Shown here: positions 10,773 through 21,941 of the stretch, in pieces
Position numbering within the stretch: position 1 is the stretch's first letter
Layout: each line of letters begins with the position of its first letter
DNA from: Dendrolimus kikuchii
Taxonomy: Eukaryota > Arthropoda > Insecta > Lepidoptera > Lasiocampidae
DNA length: 64,000 nucleotides
Reading direction: 5' to 3'
NCBI GenBank assembly: GCA_019925095.2
Contig: CM034409.1
Coordinates: forward strand, 4,777,001 to 4,841,000
The notes under the pieces: generated by a model
The model's database searches: none
What the model was told of the DNA's origin: nothing
The model's input: only the letters and a program-made list of their open reading frames with translations
Translations under genes and position numbers: made by a program

Positions 10773-11185
10773 GTAACCCTGAAAAATATTTTTGTATGAT
10801 ATTGTTTGCTATTAAGTAGCTTGTCATATTGCATTTGGAAAAACGTGTTCCACTCTGCTTAACTGGAATTTTATAAAACAACCTTTGTACATTTTTAAAC
10901 ACGAGATTATGAAAACATCATGTTTCAACTTTGCCTGCTACTTAGAAACCAACAAGTTCTAGTGAAAGTGCTTGATTGTTACGACAGTTACTTAATAAAG
11001 GAATTTTTAATGGAGGGGGTAAATGCTTTTCCGATAGCTTTGATCTTAATGTATATGAAATGACGTCCATTTTTTAGATTGTGAGTTAAAGGTGGACAAT
11101 TCAAAACAACAAAGTAAGATGAGACTGTTCGCGAAGATTAGAATATTAAAAAATTATTGCAAGATACGATTAAATTTTTTAAAAA

Positions 11186-11186
<1 letters not shown>
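10773..11186. other. No gene seen
   Basis: AT-rich, unassigned. Confidence 0.5.
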
Positions 11187-11216
<30 letters not shown>

Positions 11217-11500
11217 ATTCACACGCAGTAGAAGTGAAACTTCAAAGAATATACTCACAGATAATTTTCTCCTACTTTTATTAATATAAATATAATTCCT
11301 TTAGCCTACATTTCAACATATTATAATTAAAAATAAACTTCTTAAGTATCAATTTCAATTTTTCACTGTTTTAGTCAAAAACATATTATTATTAGTCTTG
11401 TTTCGGTCCAAATTGGACCTATGTTTAATCATTGCTCTTATTGTCTCTCTAATCTGTACTGCACAATGTAAAATTCGTATCTCATTTTTCACTCGTCGCA
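11187..11500. repeat. (GT)n microsatellite followed by family-H copy
   Basis: (TG)14 at 11187-11214 leads into 'caattcacacgcagtagaagtgaaacttc' and the reverse-oriented body of family H ('ttcggtccaaattggacc', 'aatcattgctcttattgtctctc'). Short frames here are translations of the repeat. Confidence 0.65.
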
Positions 11501-11916
11501 TTTTTAGAAATAAATATTTTCTTTCTTTCTTTCTTTATAAATGTTACATTATATTATTTATTATCCTATTTACTAATCGGAATTAAAATTATTTCATCAT
11601 TCTAACATTCCGTTGTGCGGCCGAAGCGCCACCTCTGCGGGACTTAAATTGTGAGACAGTGTCTATAGAAAATATGTGTTGAATTCAATACACGTAATTA
11701 TCTTTTTCAGTGTTTTATTTCAATCAAATACCTAGAAGAGCATTTCCAGGACATTCAAAACAGTTTCAACAACCATTTTAAGCAATATTTGTATAGTTTT
11801 TGAGATAAGATATATTTGATTAAATTCTTTCACTTCTATATCACCGATTTATCAAATAAATCACTTTGCTAGTTTACTTTAAAATGAAAGATTGAATTGA
11901 ATTGTGTAATATCAGT
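11501..11916. other. No gene seen
   Basis: AT-rich with a short (TTTC)n run at about 11521. No exon recognised. Confidence 0.5.
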
Positions 11917-11930
11917 TTACACACATACCC

Positions 11931-13028
11931 TTTTTTTTTTTGGCCAGGGGAAATCCGTTTGAAGACTAAGCCGCGACAGGCACAGAAGCCTGGGGGGATG
12001 TTCGCAACCTGCGTGAGTGTGTGGGATTCGCCAGATCGGGGGTGGCACTAGCGTGCCCGGTCAGAACCGGTGCCACGCCATTGCCACTCCCCAGTTAGGG
12101 ATACCCACTAAAACCCCTGGGTGTTCCGTCCTGCGCCTCATGCCAGGGCTACGGAAAATGGGCTGCCCGACTCCGCAGTGCCCTGGCAGGCGTGGGCCCC
12201 CCTCACTGGGCCTCTTCCTATGCTAGGGGACGTCTCCCCCGGCTACTTCTTGGTCTCGTTCGTGCGTGGGGAGGTCTGTAACGCGCCCCACGGGGAGAGA
12301 GATGAGCGCGCGCGGAACACTCGCGCTCTCACCCCGACGGCATGTGCGGGTGAGTGAGAACCCCTATACCCCTAGGGGCCCCACCCGCGCCGCCCGCTTA
12401 CGGTGGCCGAAGGTCTAGCTCGAACCTCCGGCGTCGGTGCTTCCTCCTTTGGCGGGAGCGGAGCAAAGACGCTCACGCTCCCGCTCCGCCTCGTCCTCCG
12501 CAAACATGACGTGCTCGCAGAAGGAGGAGACGGCGTCCCATCCGGTGCGGCTCCCAACCATGGTGCGAACCACGACCGGGAGCGAAAGGTCCAGTCCGGT
12601 GAAGGCGACGAGTTCTCGGCGCTGCTCCGCCCATGCAGGACATTCCTATAGGGTATGCAGCGCCGTATCCTCGTCGCCTGTGTCGCAGTGATGGCACCCT
12701 GACGTTGGCTCGCGGCCGAGGCGACACAGGTACCTCCCGAAGCAACCATGCCCCGAGAGGACCTGCGTCAGCCGGAACGTCAGGGTGCCGTGGGTTCGTC
12801 CTGTCCATTCTCGCAGGACGGGCCTCACCGCCTCGATGGTGGCGTGGCCCGCGCTGGGGCGTCTGAGGCGATCTTCCCAGACTCCCACGGCGACCTAGCG
12901 GAGCTCCGACCTGCACACCTCGATTTCGCGAAGCGCGGGTCTGGTGCCCCTGGCCAGGGCCTCTTTGCGCCACACATACAGTGACGCCAGGACCCTGACT
13001 TCCAGGTCCCATGGGAGGGATCCGGCGA
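11931..13028 (-). mobile_element. R1-clade LINE 3' fragment with 14-bp target duplication
   Basis: Reverse-oriented, 5'-truncated non-LTR element. The + strand starts with poly(T), then 1.1 kb of GC-rich DNA. Reading the - strand from about 12888, one frame gives LTFRLTQVLSGHGCFGRYLC, then REPTSGCHHCDTGDEDTALH. This is the Cys/His tail of R1-clade ORF2. The frame then shifts (continuing in the frame at 12437-12640), so the copy is dead. Exact 14-bp direct repeats TTACACACATACCC flank it (11917-11930 and 13029-13042). The GC content contrasts sharply with the AT-rich host. Overlapping forward frames (60-80 aa) are shadows. Confidence 0.85.
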
Positions 13029-13042
13029 TTACACACATACCC

Positions 13043-13423
13043 ATGCCAACGCGCACTACCACCGCATTGCATTACACGCACACTTCACAAGCAAACCAAA
13101 ACACACAAAGAGCTTAAAAATTAATAACCCAGGCACAGAAAGGAAAACAATACACATGGCACTAGTTAGGATAATATACTTATATATAGGTATAGACATA
13201 AGACACACCCTGCACATGCACTTCCTCACAACACCAGCATGTAAAAGATACACTCTACATTAGTAGTAAGTTTAGTATGAAAATTAGAATAAATTAATAT
13301 AATAAGCTATTCTTAAGGTACACCACAACACAAACATGCATTCATTAAATGTCACACACAATAACAAAGTAACAAATAAGCGTGTAAAACTTCCTAACTT
13401 CTTAAATTTTATTGTAAAAAATG
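13043..13423. other. No gene seen; AC-rich flank
   Basis: AC-rich (many ACAC/ACAT tetramers), extending the target sequence of the R1-clade insertion. No gene recognised. Confidence 0.5.
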
Positions 13424-13742
13424 TTTTTTTTTTATTTTATTGCAGGAGTTCAGCAGACAGGCAGACGGCCCACTGGATGGAAAGCGGTTACCATCGCCTA
13501 TGGACATTTGCAACATCAAAGGTGCTACAAATGCGCTGCTGCTCTCTTAAGTGACTCTGGATCCTGGTCACTAATGCCGGAACACTACTCAAAGTTGTTA
13601 TGGCGGCATGCTCTAGACCAGGGGTGGTAGCCATCCAGTCGGGCAAATGCCCTACCACCTGGCTGTGGGTTGTTTAGTCGCCTCTTACGACAGGCCGCCC
13701 GGCCGCAGGAAATTGTATTCTTTCTCCGTTCCTGCACGGATA
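13424..13742 (-). repeat. SINE-A copy 3, full length
   Basis: Reverse-oriented: poly(T), ATTGCAGGAGTTCAGCAG ... CCGTTCCTGCACGGAT. Full length. The + strand presents a poly-pyrimidine tract and TTGCAG, resembling a splice acceptor. Confidence 0.9.
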
Positions 13743-14345
13743 AATCGGTACGGAACTAGAGTTCATAGTTGTTAATAATAAAAAAAACATCAGTTTAACG
13801 AATGTGTCCTTAACAATTGTTACTGCATACAATCTAACATGCCACTTAAGTTTAGCCATAAAAAGCATTTTATGTTCAAAACGTGTAACATAAGGTTCGC
13901 TGTCTCTTTCTGATATTTGAAAGAAGATATATCTATTTCATTTAGCATTTTCACGCGTGACCTTTATAACGAGTTTCCAGATTTCCACTTAATTTTCTTT
14001 GGAAGAAACAAGTTTAAGTTATTCTAAACTTAAAATGTTTTGGAAAGTCAAAGAACTGGCTGGCTGGCTTACTGGCTTTTTGTTTGCTTTCCATCCTTTC
14101 TCATTAATATTGCTACAAACTTTTGTTTCCTTTTCTAGGTAAAAGTACCTTTTCAAAATTTGGAGCGTGGCATGTGTCAATCAGTAATGATAGAAAGAAA
14201 AAACATTTATTTAGAACTACAATACCAACGAGAATACATTACACTAGCAAAAATAAATAAGTGTACAATGTAACATGCAGTAAATAAAAAAAACGAAGCA
14301 AGTGCCGCTAAATTGGTCCTATCTCAGCATGTTGCTGGTTAGGTT
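13743..14345. other. No gene seen
   Basis: AT-rich unassigned sequence. Small 'actggctggctggc' repetition at 14056-14076. Confidence 0.5.
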
Positions 14346-15165
14346 AACCATTTTTTTTGTCAACGCTGGGGGAATGCATTTGCCCATATCCTCAGTCCCC
14401 GGGGGATGCCACTAAGGGGTATGTGGGACTCCCGGTTGCTGGTGTTGCACACAAGCTTTAACATTAGAACTTGCAAGCACCGATCGCCAGCTTACTCACT
14501 AAACCTTCTAGCGTCCCTCTGCATTATGATGAAGCGCCACGAGACCGTAACCATGGGTATGACTGCCGTGACACCTCGATGCAAGCTGACAAGGAGGGGT
14601 GTCTCTAAGACTAGAACACCCCACGGAATTGGGTGTGGCTTGTCGGGAAGGGGTCCCCCGACCCTCCAGTCCCACTACGTTATAAGGAGGCGATGAGCAA
14701 AGCGCCGCCTGTGAACTCCTGTTCGTCGTCTGCGACAGAGGTCCACCTGCTCATTCTCCTCCTTCATTATTTCGGCAGTCTCCTTCTGGGACATAATATC
14801 ACCGCTAGCCAATTTGACTCGCTGTGTAGCATCTGGTCGACCACGCTGGACAGCAACAGATCCCTACCGATGATTGACATCAGATCATGCCGTTGGGGTC
14901 CCCAAGCAGCACATTCTTCCAGCGTATGGCGCGCCGTGTCGACTGCCGCGCTGCATTCGTGACATTCCGGAGTCGGCTCCCGCCTCACAATCTGGTACAG
15001 ATATTTACCAAAGCAGCCATGCCCGGTAAGTATCTGCACCATTCTGAAACTTAGGGTTCTGTGCTTTCTGCGGACCCAGCGGGATAGGTGGGGGTGGGAG
15101 CATTCGGAAGACTCTACAGCCAACGGACTCTCAGCGTGTCTACGTGGATGGATATTGTGAACCAC
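14346..15165 (-). mobile_element. R1-clade LINE 3' fragment
   Basis: Reverse orientation, with the UTR at 14346-14766 beginning at a poly(T) run. The - strand frame 15165-14767 (132 aa) reads SFRMVQILTGHGCFGKYLYQ, then a CHEC...DTARHTLEECAAW zinc-binding motif. That is the C-terminal CCHC-like signature of R1-clade ORF2 proteins. The frame is open to the UTR but lacks the reverse-transcriptase domain, so the copy is 5'-truncated. A different subfamily from 11931-13028. Confidence 0.8.
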
Positions 15166-15295
15166 CAGTGATTGTGATTAGTGCCAGTCGTATTGATCAG
15201 TGTAATTGATACAATGCTAAGTTGTGTTGGTTAACCTTGAACGTGCCGTTTGATTACAGTTGTGCTGATCGCACCTGTTGCTGTTGTAGTAAGAC
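15118..15295. repeat. Left member of a direct repeat flanking the Jockey fragment
   Basis: Contains 'cggactctcagcgtgtcta', 'ggatattgtgaacc' and 'ctgatcgcacctgttgctgt'. All recur in the same order at 15985-16245, with insertions in the second copy. Could be LTR-like or a segmental duplication. Confidence 0.45.
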
Positions 15296-15307
15296 AAACG
15301 AAGCAAA

Positions 15308-15838
15308 ATGTCCCTCAGACACAAGCTTACTTTGTATAAAACATGCATCCGCCCGATCATGACATACGCGAGTGTGGTATTCGGCCATGCCAAGCCTGCC
15401 CTTTTAGATAAATTGCAAATCGTGCAGAACAAATTCATGCGCAGAGCCGTCGGTGCTCCCCTCTATATGCGTAACGTCGACCTCCACCGCGATCTGGAGC
15501 TTCCCTCCATCAAAAACTACATTACGTCGCTCTCGCGTAAGTATTTCGATCTCGCGCCGCACCATCGAAATCCACTCGTCATGTCCGCGTCCGATTATAA
15601 GCCTCGGCGAAAGGCTCTCGTGCGACGACCGCGTAACGTCCTCACGGACAGGGTCGACGTTATCACAAAACGGCTGGCCCGGATCAGCCCGCCCGCGGTT
15701 AGGACGGCAGGCTGGCAGGCACGGACAGACAGACACAGACGGCGGCGTCTCAGGCGCCGCCAATCAAGATCTCTCCACGTGCCTGCGAGGGACGCTAGGA
15801 GACATGCCCCCCCCCCCCCCCCCCCCCACAGAATAGAC
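15308..15838 (+). mobile_element. Jockey-clade LINE ORF tail
   Basis: A 177-aa frame with the C-terminal domain found after the reverse transcriptase in Jockey-clade elements: LYKTCIRPIMTYASVVFGHA, then LQIVQNKFMRRAVGAPLYMR, NVDLHRDLELPSI and ALVRRPRNVLTDR. It ends in a basic region and a Pro run encoded by poly(C). The reverse-transcriptase catalytic domain is absent, so it is a 5'-truncated copy. The methionine at 15308 is internal, not a genuine start. Confidence 0.8.
15807..15827. repeat. Poly(C) run
   Basis: An uninterrupted C tract of about 21 bases near the end of the Jockey fragment. Length is likely unstable and prone to sequencing error. Confidence 0.9.
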
Positions 15839-15984
15839 TAGGCGTGTTGCTGGGCACGGGGCGAGCCTCCGATATCTTCTCAGTCGGTCAAATAAAGTTT
15901 CCGAACGGCAGTAATACACACGTAGGAAGACTAAGAAGACCGAGGAAGACCCGCCGGAATCATTCCCCTCGGGCTACATATTAC

Positions 15985-16310
15985 CGGACTCTCAGCGTGT
16001 CTATCAGTGGATATTGTGAACCCCCATGGTGGGCATTGTGAAATTAGTGCCACTCGTATTGCATCGGTCTAATCGAGGTACAACTCCTTAGGGAGCTATC
16101 TACGTTCAAGTTGCAACGTCCGGGGCTCGAGTGCCTAAGCTTCGTGTTGACACTCGCCCTAAAAACCTCGGTAACGTTGTAAGGTCTTCGGATTAACAAC
16201 ATAAAGTCAAGTCTGATCGCACCTGTTGCTGTAGTAGCGCCTATAAATAAATTCAGTCAACTTGCTAAGGGGTGTTTCATTTAGGGCGACCCCTGCGCCC
16301 GCACGCCCAA
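15985..16310. repeat. Right member of the direct repeat
   Basis: Matches 15118-15295 in order, with extra sequence. Ends in TATAAATAAATTCAG, then 'tttagggcgacccctgcgcc', which has the look of an LTR end. No second complete LTR or internal gag/pol was found, so the class is open. Confidence 0.35.
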
Positions 16311-16621
16311 CAATTCACATATATATTATGCACAAATACATATTATACATACATAAAACACAACATACATAAAAACATAGAAATCATAAGGAGTAACTTA
16401 GGCTACTTGTTTTTGGGATTCCGCGAAAAACATTCCACGCGCCTGATGTCCCAAGCACAGCTAGTTTGAAATATATCTCTTTAATCCGAAATAGACAGTA
16501 CATTGCGTGCCGAATCCATTGGTTCATAACTTTCTTGGATGAAGTATACGCTCCTTATAAGCTTTCATCTATTGAATAGTATTCACGAAGAAATTCTATT
16601 TGGAACATAGATCTATAAAAC
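16311..16621. other. No gene seen
   Basis: AT-rich, with ACATA-rich simple sequence at 16318-16380. Confidence 0.5.
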
Positions 16622-16930
16622 ATCCGATCTGGAACGGAGAAAGAATACAATTTCCTGCGGCCGGGCGGCCTGTCGTAAGAGGCGACAAAACAACCCACAG
16701 CCAGGTGGTAGGGCATTTGCCCGACGGGATGGCTACCACCCCTGCTCTAAAGTATGTTGCCATAACAAACTTGAGTTGTGTTCCGGCATTAGTGACCAGG
16801 TTCCAGTCCCTTAAAAGAGCAGCAGCGCATTTGTAGCACTTTCGGTGTTGCAAATGTCCATAGGCGATGGTAACCGCTTTCCATCAAGTGGGCCGTCTGC
16901 CTGTCTGCTGAACTCATGCAATAAAAAAAA
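16622..16930 (+). repeat. SINE-A copy 4
   Basis: ATCCGATCTGGAACGGAGAA ... AACTCATGCAATAAAAAAAA. Full length with a small change in the 5' terminal block. Confidence 0.9.
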
Positions 16931-17600
16931 ATTGCAATTGCTTAAATAGGTGATATTGTTATGTGCAAGCAGTGGTACGCACTTGGGATTGGAAGGAGAC
17001 ACCAGTTTTTTAACTAAATGCTTTTATTAACTTACACAGCTGTAGGTGACTCTTCTCCGCAGAGTTGCCCCTATACGCACTGTCCTGACGATAAGATGTC
17101 TCACTCACAATACCGTCGCCGACATTGCGTAGACCACCTCCTGCGGTGCTGCTCACCTTCGAATTTACCGCGAGTAGCTCGCTTCTGGATCTCCTCTTAA
17201 ATTACGCTAAACTCCTCATTCACTGAACTGCCCACTAAACTTTAAACTAAGCTTGCCACTAAGCTTTCCAATAAACTCGTCACTATCTTCTATTTAACTT
17301 CTCTTCCAGTTCTCTCGTATCGCACTAATCGATTTGCTTTCCTCAACTGAACTGTCGCGTAGGCGCGCCTTACGCTGCTTATATACCCGGAAGAATTATT
17401 TTACTTTTGACGTTTGCACCTTCTATTCTAGAATCTATCGTTATTCTTTTGTTCAGTTACATATTTCTTGACCAGTAAATGCCACATGAAACAAATGACA
17501 TAATTGCTCTTACCAACTCAAATCCCGTACAAGCAACAAATCGAATAAGCGCGCACAGTACTTCATCCGAATACGGATATGTCCATTAACGTATAAGAGT
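16931..17600. other. Unassigned; LTR-like or regulatory-like moderate-GC block
   Basis: From about 17000 to 17400 the sequence is less AT-rich and full of 'ccactaaactttaaact' type repeats. Frames are short and unconvincing. It might be a decayed LTR, but no partner or duplication was found. Confidence 0.3.
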
Positions 17601-18893
17601 CAACATGGCATAATGATGGTTGGTTTCTGTCAAAACAAAGGTCCAGATGTACCTACATTACAAAATAATTATAAATGAAAAAAGTGATCAAGGCACTTAT
17701 CTAAAAAATATCAGTTATGCGAAAATAATAAATTCTATATTCGATATTCAATATAATTGTCTTTTGGGTTGTTCCCGCCAACAACAATTTGGAGGCATTG
17801 GAGTTTATTACTTAGGAATCGATTTTTATATTTTATTATTATTTTATAACTAACTCAAAAGTGTAAATTTTTATTTTCTTTTGAACCACTTTCGAATTAG
17901 AGCGAACGAAACAAAAAAAAACCCAAATTGATCAGGACATTTATAACTTTTAGCGCGACTAACGAAGAGCAATTGATTTCTTATTCGGCCACATTCAGCC
18001 GCTGTCGCTGCACACGTGCACATGTTGTTTTTATTGTTTAAGGAGTAAATCTAGTTGTGCGTCTAATTTGATTCACACAAGTTTTTTACTTATAGATTTA
18101 TATTAATTTGTAAGTATAGTTTTGGTTCAATTTTAATTTAGCTTTATTTTACCAAAAATTCTTTCAATAATATTATCACCAAGAACTAAAAATAATAGTC
18201 AATGTATAGATTTTATCCGATTATTAACAAATCTAGCCTATATATTATTTCTGTACGTTGCATTTCAAAACGCGAAAGACGCAGTTATTGCACCATGCGG
18301 TTTCAGGCGCCCTTACTCTAAATCCGAGCATGTAATAAGAAAAAGAGTGGAGGGATCTATAGCTAAGTTATGTTTTCCCTATATATAAGATCTAACGAGG
18401 AGTATAATGTAAGACGTTTGATCTGCTCCCCTTTTTTAGAGCAAGTTGCTCAATGTCATCTGATTCAATACGAATTGAATTCGGATTTAAAACGCACTCG
18501 GTACCGGTGTTTCTAACAATTCCATGCCTTGTCTTGGAAACTCTTTTAGAGTGTATTAGAATTGAATAGGTTGGAAGTATTTCCTGATTCTCTTTGGAAC
18601 AACTTTTTTTCAGCAGTAAATTGCTCCTTGCTTTATATCGCTTCCTGGAATGAACGCGGAATGAATTCAAATAATACTTTAAACTATTTCCACGTGGTAG
18701 GGCATTGGCCTCTCTGAATCTCTGTTTATTTTTTAATTGCAATCCTCGTCTTCCTTTGGTCATAGCAGAGGTCTATTTGTCTTGTTTTTTTTTATTTTTG
18801 AGCTCTTTTATATTTTGTTGTTTTTTAGGAAAGGCTGTTTTTTTTTCTTTTTATTTCTTCATTATTAATATGTTACATACAATTATGTACATA
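17601..18893. other. No gene confidently seen
   Basis: AT-rich. A single 123-aa reverse frame lies at 18392-18763 (listed separately). Other frames are short and low complexity. Confidence 0.45.
18392..18763 (-). CDS. Hypothetical 123-aa open frame, doubtful
   Basis: This is among the longest frames in the window not explained by a recognised repeat. It starts MTKGRRGLQLKNKQRF and ends SRSNVLHYTPR, stop. It is Lys/Arg-rich with no signal peptide, membrane segment or domain I recognise. There are no obvious splice sites or upstream promoter, and the sequence is not repeated elsewhere in the window. It may be chance or a remnant of an unrecognised transposon ORF. Confidence 0.12.
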   Translation of the reverse strand: MTKGRRGLQLKNKQRFREANALPRGNSLKYYLNSFRVHSRKRYKARSNLLLKKSCSKENQEILPTYSILIHSKRVSKTRHGIVRNTGTECVLNPNSIRIESDDIEQLALKKGSRSNVLHYTPR

Positions 18894-19135
18894 TTTTTTT
18901 ATTTTTTTTTATTGCAGGAGTTCACCAGACAGGCAGACGGCCCACTAGATGGAAAGCGGTTACCATCGCCTATGGACATTTGCAACAACAAAGGTGCTAC
19001 AAATGCGCTACTGCTCTCTTAATGGAGACTGGAACCTGGTCACTAATGCCGGAACACAACACAAGGTTGTTATGGCGGCATACTCTAGACCAGGGGTGGT
19101 CGCCATCCAGTCGAGCAAATACTCTACCACCTGGC
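18894..19135 (-). repeat. SINE-A copy 5, 5'-truncated at GCCAGG
   Basis: Reverse copy from poly(T)-ATTGCAGGAG to TACCACCTGGC. It stops exactly at the boundary shared by copies at 35297, 39805 and 54959. Confidence 0.85.
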
Positions 19136-19196
19136 TGATTTATTACATTTGGCTGGTATTTATTACATTACTGTCTATTTCTAAATAGCCATGTTT

Positions 19197-19578
19197 TTTG
19201 AAGTGAAACTTCTTTAGAATCGTTGTGATTTGAAGCTCTATGGGACGAAAAAGTGACACTAAAAAAACATAAACGCATAAATCTATACGACTAAGCATGC
19301 GAGAGAATGAGATACGGGTTTCACATTGTGTAGCAGAGATTAGAGAGTCAATAAAATCAATGATTAAACATAGGTCCAATTTGGACCGAAATAAAATTGA
19401 TAATAATATTTTTTCGACTAAATCAGTGAAAAATTTAAAGTGATACTTAAGAAGTTTATTTGGATGGATGTTAGCTGAAGGAATTATATTTATATTAATA
19501 AAAGTTAGAGAAGATTTATCAGTGAGTATATTCTTTGTAATTTCACTTCTATTGTGTGTGAACTGCTTACACACAATT
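19197..19578. repeat. Repeat family H, best copy
   Basis: From 'gaagtgaaacttctttagaatcg' to 'tttcacttctattgtgtgtgaact'. This about 380-bp unit is the reference for the interrupted copy at 8733-9770 and the partial ones at 11205 and 57330. The 172- and 76-aa reverse frames here are translations of the repeat. Confidence 0.6.
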
Positions 19579-19585
19579 TCCTCAA

Positions 19586-19912
19586 GTGCAACTTCTTTAG
19601 AATCGTTGTGATTTGAAACTCGATGAAACGAAAAAGCGACACTAAAAAGAGATAAACACATAAATCTATAGGACTAAGCCTGCGAGAGAATGAGATAGAA
19701 TATATTACATTTAATAATTTAAACACTACGCTCATACAGATGAGTCGGTAAGGTTTTTCGTTAATATTTCAAGTTTCGTGTTTTAAAGCTTAAATATATT
19801 ATAGCGATATAATATATGAAATGTGACGTCACGAAATTTAGAATCCCTTCCACCCCTTATCACGCTTGGTTTCACTTCTACTGCGTGAGAACTGCACACA
19901 CACACACATTTT
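19586..19912. repeat. Repeat family H, variant copy
   Basis: Shares the first 110 bp of family H ('ctcgatgaaacgaaaaagcg') and the last block ('ggtttcacttctactgcgtg'). The middle is different and contains 'gaaatgtgacgtcacgaaattt'. The sequence at 6716-7035 is the same variant in reverse. Confidence 0.5.
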
Positions 19913-19961
19913 ATTTTTTTTATAACTAGGTACTAAGTTATTTCTTATTTCATATTAACTG

Positions 19962-20012
19962 AACCCCTGGTTTACAGTATGCCGTCATAACAACCTTGAC
20001 CAGTGTTCCGGC
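19962..20012 (+). repeat. SINE-A fragment (copy 6) hit by an insertion
   Basis: 'cccctggtttacagtatgcc' to 'gttccggcat' matches the middle of SINE-A. The copy is then interrupted by the element at 20028-20616. Confidence 0.6.
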
Positions 20013-20027
20013 ATCAACAACCATGAA

Positions 20028-20616
20028 GCGGCGACAACTGGGGGGCTGCGGTTACTTTTTGTGAGACAGTAATGTCACTCAAGGAGGCCGCAGAACGCGA
20101 TAGGGAGAGGAGTCCTGCAGCGCGTGCTAATGCGTCTTCTCGAGGTCGCCGGCCTTCAGCTGGCACTCGGAGAGGTAGGTACGCGCATCACTTCCCTCCC
20201 TGAGTTAGGTTCCGTTTACCGCGGGGGGCCTTTAGCTTGCTAGGAGAGCAAAGGACCTTCTACCCCCGCACAACGAAGTGGGGTGTGTTTTCCCAGGGCA
20301 CACTCCAGGCACTTTATTGCGCTGGATCGACTGGGCATAACTATGTTCTAAATCTCAGCCTTTCCAACACAAACAAAAGCGCAGGGTCGACAGGGAGGAG
20401 AGGGTTTTTAGTGGGTATTGGGGTTGCTCGCTCGTGTAGCAACGCTCGGAGTCTTCCACACTATTCTGTGACGTCGATCGCGGGCGGAGCACTGCCAAGA
20501 GCATACTATTGCTGCAGTGTTATCGCCCCCGACCGACGCGTGTCGTTCCCCTAGCAATGACCCAGTCTGTGCGTAAATCGGTTAAGCATTTTCCCTCGCC
20601 TCAAAACAAAAAAAAA
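20028..20616 (+). mobile_element. R1-like retroposon with 15-bp target duplication
   Basis: A 589-bp GC-rich insertion ending in an A-rich tail (CAAAACAAAAAAAAA). It is flanked by exact 15-bp direct repeats ATCAACAACCATGAA (20013-20027 and 20617-20631). A 'tttttagtgggtattggg' block is shared in kind with the R1-clade 3' UTR at 12100 (reverse). The 105-aa frame at 20237-20554 has no recognisable domain. It may be a 5'-truncated LINE or a non-autonomous derivative. Confidence 0.7.
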
Positions 20617-20631
20617 ATCAACAACCATGAA

Positions 20632-21450
20632 AACCTAAAATAAAAATTGCCTTAGCGGTACATACATCTAGGACAACATAGACAGCCAGTTTTCGTAAAT
20701 AACTTTTTACTCTTGCAGTTTATTTCTATATCACTAACATGAAGACTGCTGCGGATGCAGGAGTTACCAACTCGGTCATAATCATCTCCGTAACACGTGG
20801 CATAGTCATCTCCATAACATGTGAGCATAGTTATCTTCGTAACGTGTGAGCACATGCATCTTCGTAATATGTGAAGATATTCATCTTCGTTCCGCAGCTC
20901 TCGCTTCTGTTGCTCAAATACATGCCATGCTTCACTGCCATATAAAACAACGTGTAAATAGAGTCATGCATATTTAATCCATATGGTAACAAGGAAAGTT
21001 AACTCTTTTCATCTCCATTACACGCGGGAGTTATGCAGAAACAAAAGCGTCCTGCAAATATATCCGTCTCACTCTAACTCGTGATAATACGTATATATGA
21101 AAGAGAAAAGTGGTAGTTATAATCTGTCAACAAGTACACGGTAATTGCACTCTCGGTGCGGATTTTAGAGTGACCATAACTTACTTATTTTTAAGGGAAA
21201 TATTTTAAATATGTTTATGATATATGAATATTTTCTTGTAAATAAATCAATATCACGTATAAAAAATATACACAAAGTGAATTTTTGAAGTGTGCCTCCA
21301 GGACAAAATCCTAAATTATATGAAATAGCGAAAACTACTGGAAGGAGTCGCGAGGCCGATTTTGATGAAAACTAAGGTAATATCATTAGATTTTTGGAAA
21401 ATTAGTTACGCTAGTCAGGAATAGAATCAGCTGATTTTGATAAAAATAAT
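20632..21450. other. No gene seen; short local repeat
   Basis: At about 20775-20880 a short motif of about 35 bp (cataaT/catcTCCGTAACACGTG type) is repeated four times ('atcttcgtaacgtgtgagca'). Otherwise AT-rich and unassigned. Confidence 0.45.
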
Positions 21451-21452
21451 AC

Positions 21453-21547
21453 ATACATACATAACGTCACGCCAGTTTCCTTGCGGGGTAGGCACGAACA
21501 ACAGACCGCCATTCAGGCTTATTCTTACACACCTCACTTGCTTCATA
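21453..21547 (-). mobile_element. RTE tail, very short
   Basis: (CATA)n, then ACGTCACGCCAGTTTCCTTG, then 'gggtaggcacgaacaacaga'. These are the last 90 bp of the RTE family in reverse. Confidence 0.75.
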
Positions 21548-21626
21548 AAAATAATATCCTGTATAAAATATAGAAGCTTATAAGGATAATTTTCTGTGTA
21601 GAAATGTCAAACGGCAAACTAGGGGG

Positions 21627-21820
21627 CAGGCAGGCAGGCAGCTTATTTGATGGAAGACCGTTACCATCGTCTATGGATATTTGTAAGACCAAAGGTGCAA
21701 CCAATGTGCTGCCGCTCTCTAAAGGGAAACTGAAACCTGGCTACTAGTGCCGGAATACAAGTCAAGTTTTGATGGCGGCATATCCTAAACCAGGAGTCGA
21801 TCGTCCATACAAATAAGCAA
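21627..21820 (-). repeat. SINE-A copy 7, old and diverged
   Basis: 'cttatttgatggaagaccgtt' to 'gatggcggcatatcctaaacc' aligns with SINE-A in reverse with many substitutions. Confidence 0.65.
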
Positions 21821-21941
21821 ATTTTTTTGTGTGTTTGAGCGGCTCCCCGCATGCTTCACATTCACGATTGGAACCGGTAGATGACGCTGGGATCTGGTCC
21901 TAGATTTTTATTTTCAGAACAAGTCTACCTGGACCGCTGGT
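21818..21941 (+). mobile_element. Helitron 3' fragment
   Basis: 'ttttgtgtgtttgagcggct' to 'cctggaccgctggttt' matches the 3' third of 7599-8036. The terminal CTAG is mutated to CTGG. Confidence 0.5.

Noticed and set aside
12372..13081. Overlapping frames of 78-202 aa on both strands
   Set aside because: GC-rich, 5'-truncated and frameshifted R1-clade fragment. The only meaningful reading is the broken Cys/His tail on the - strand.
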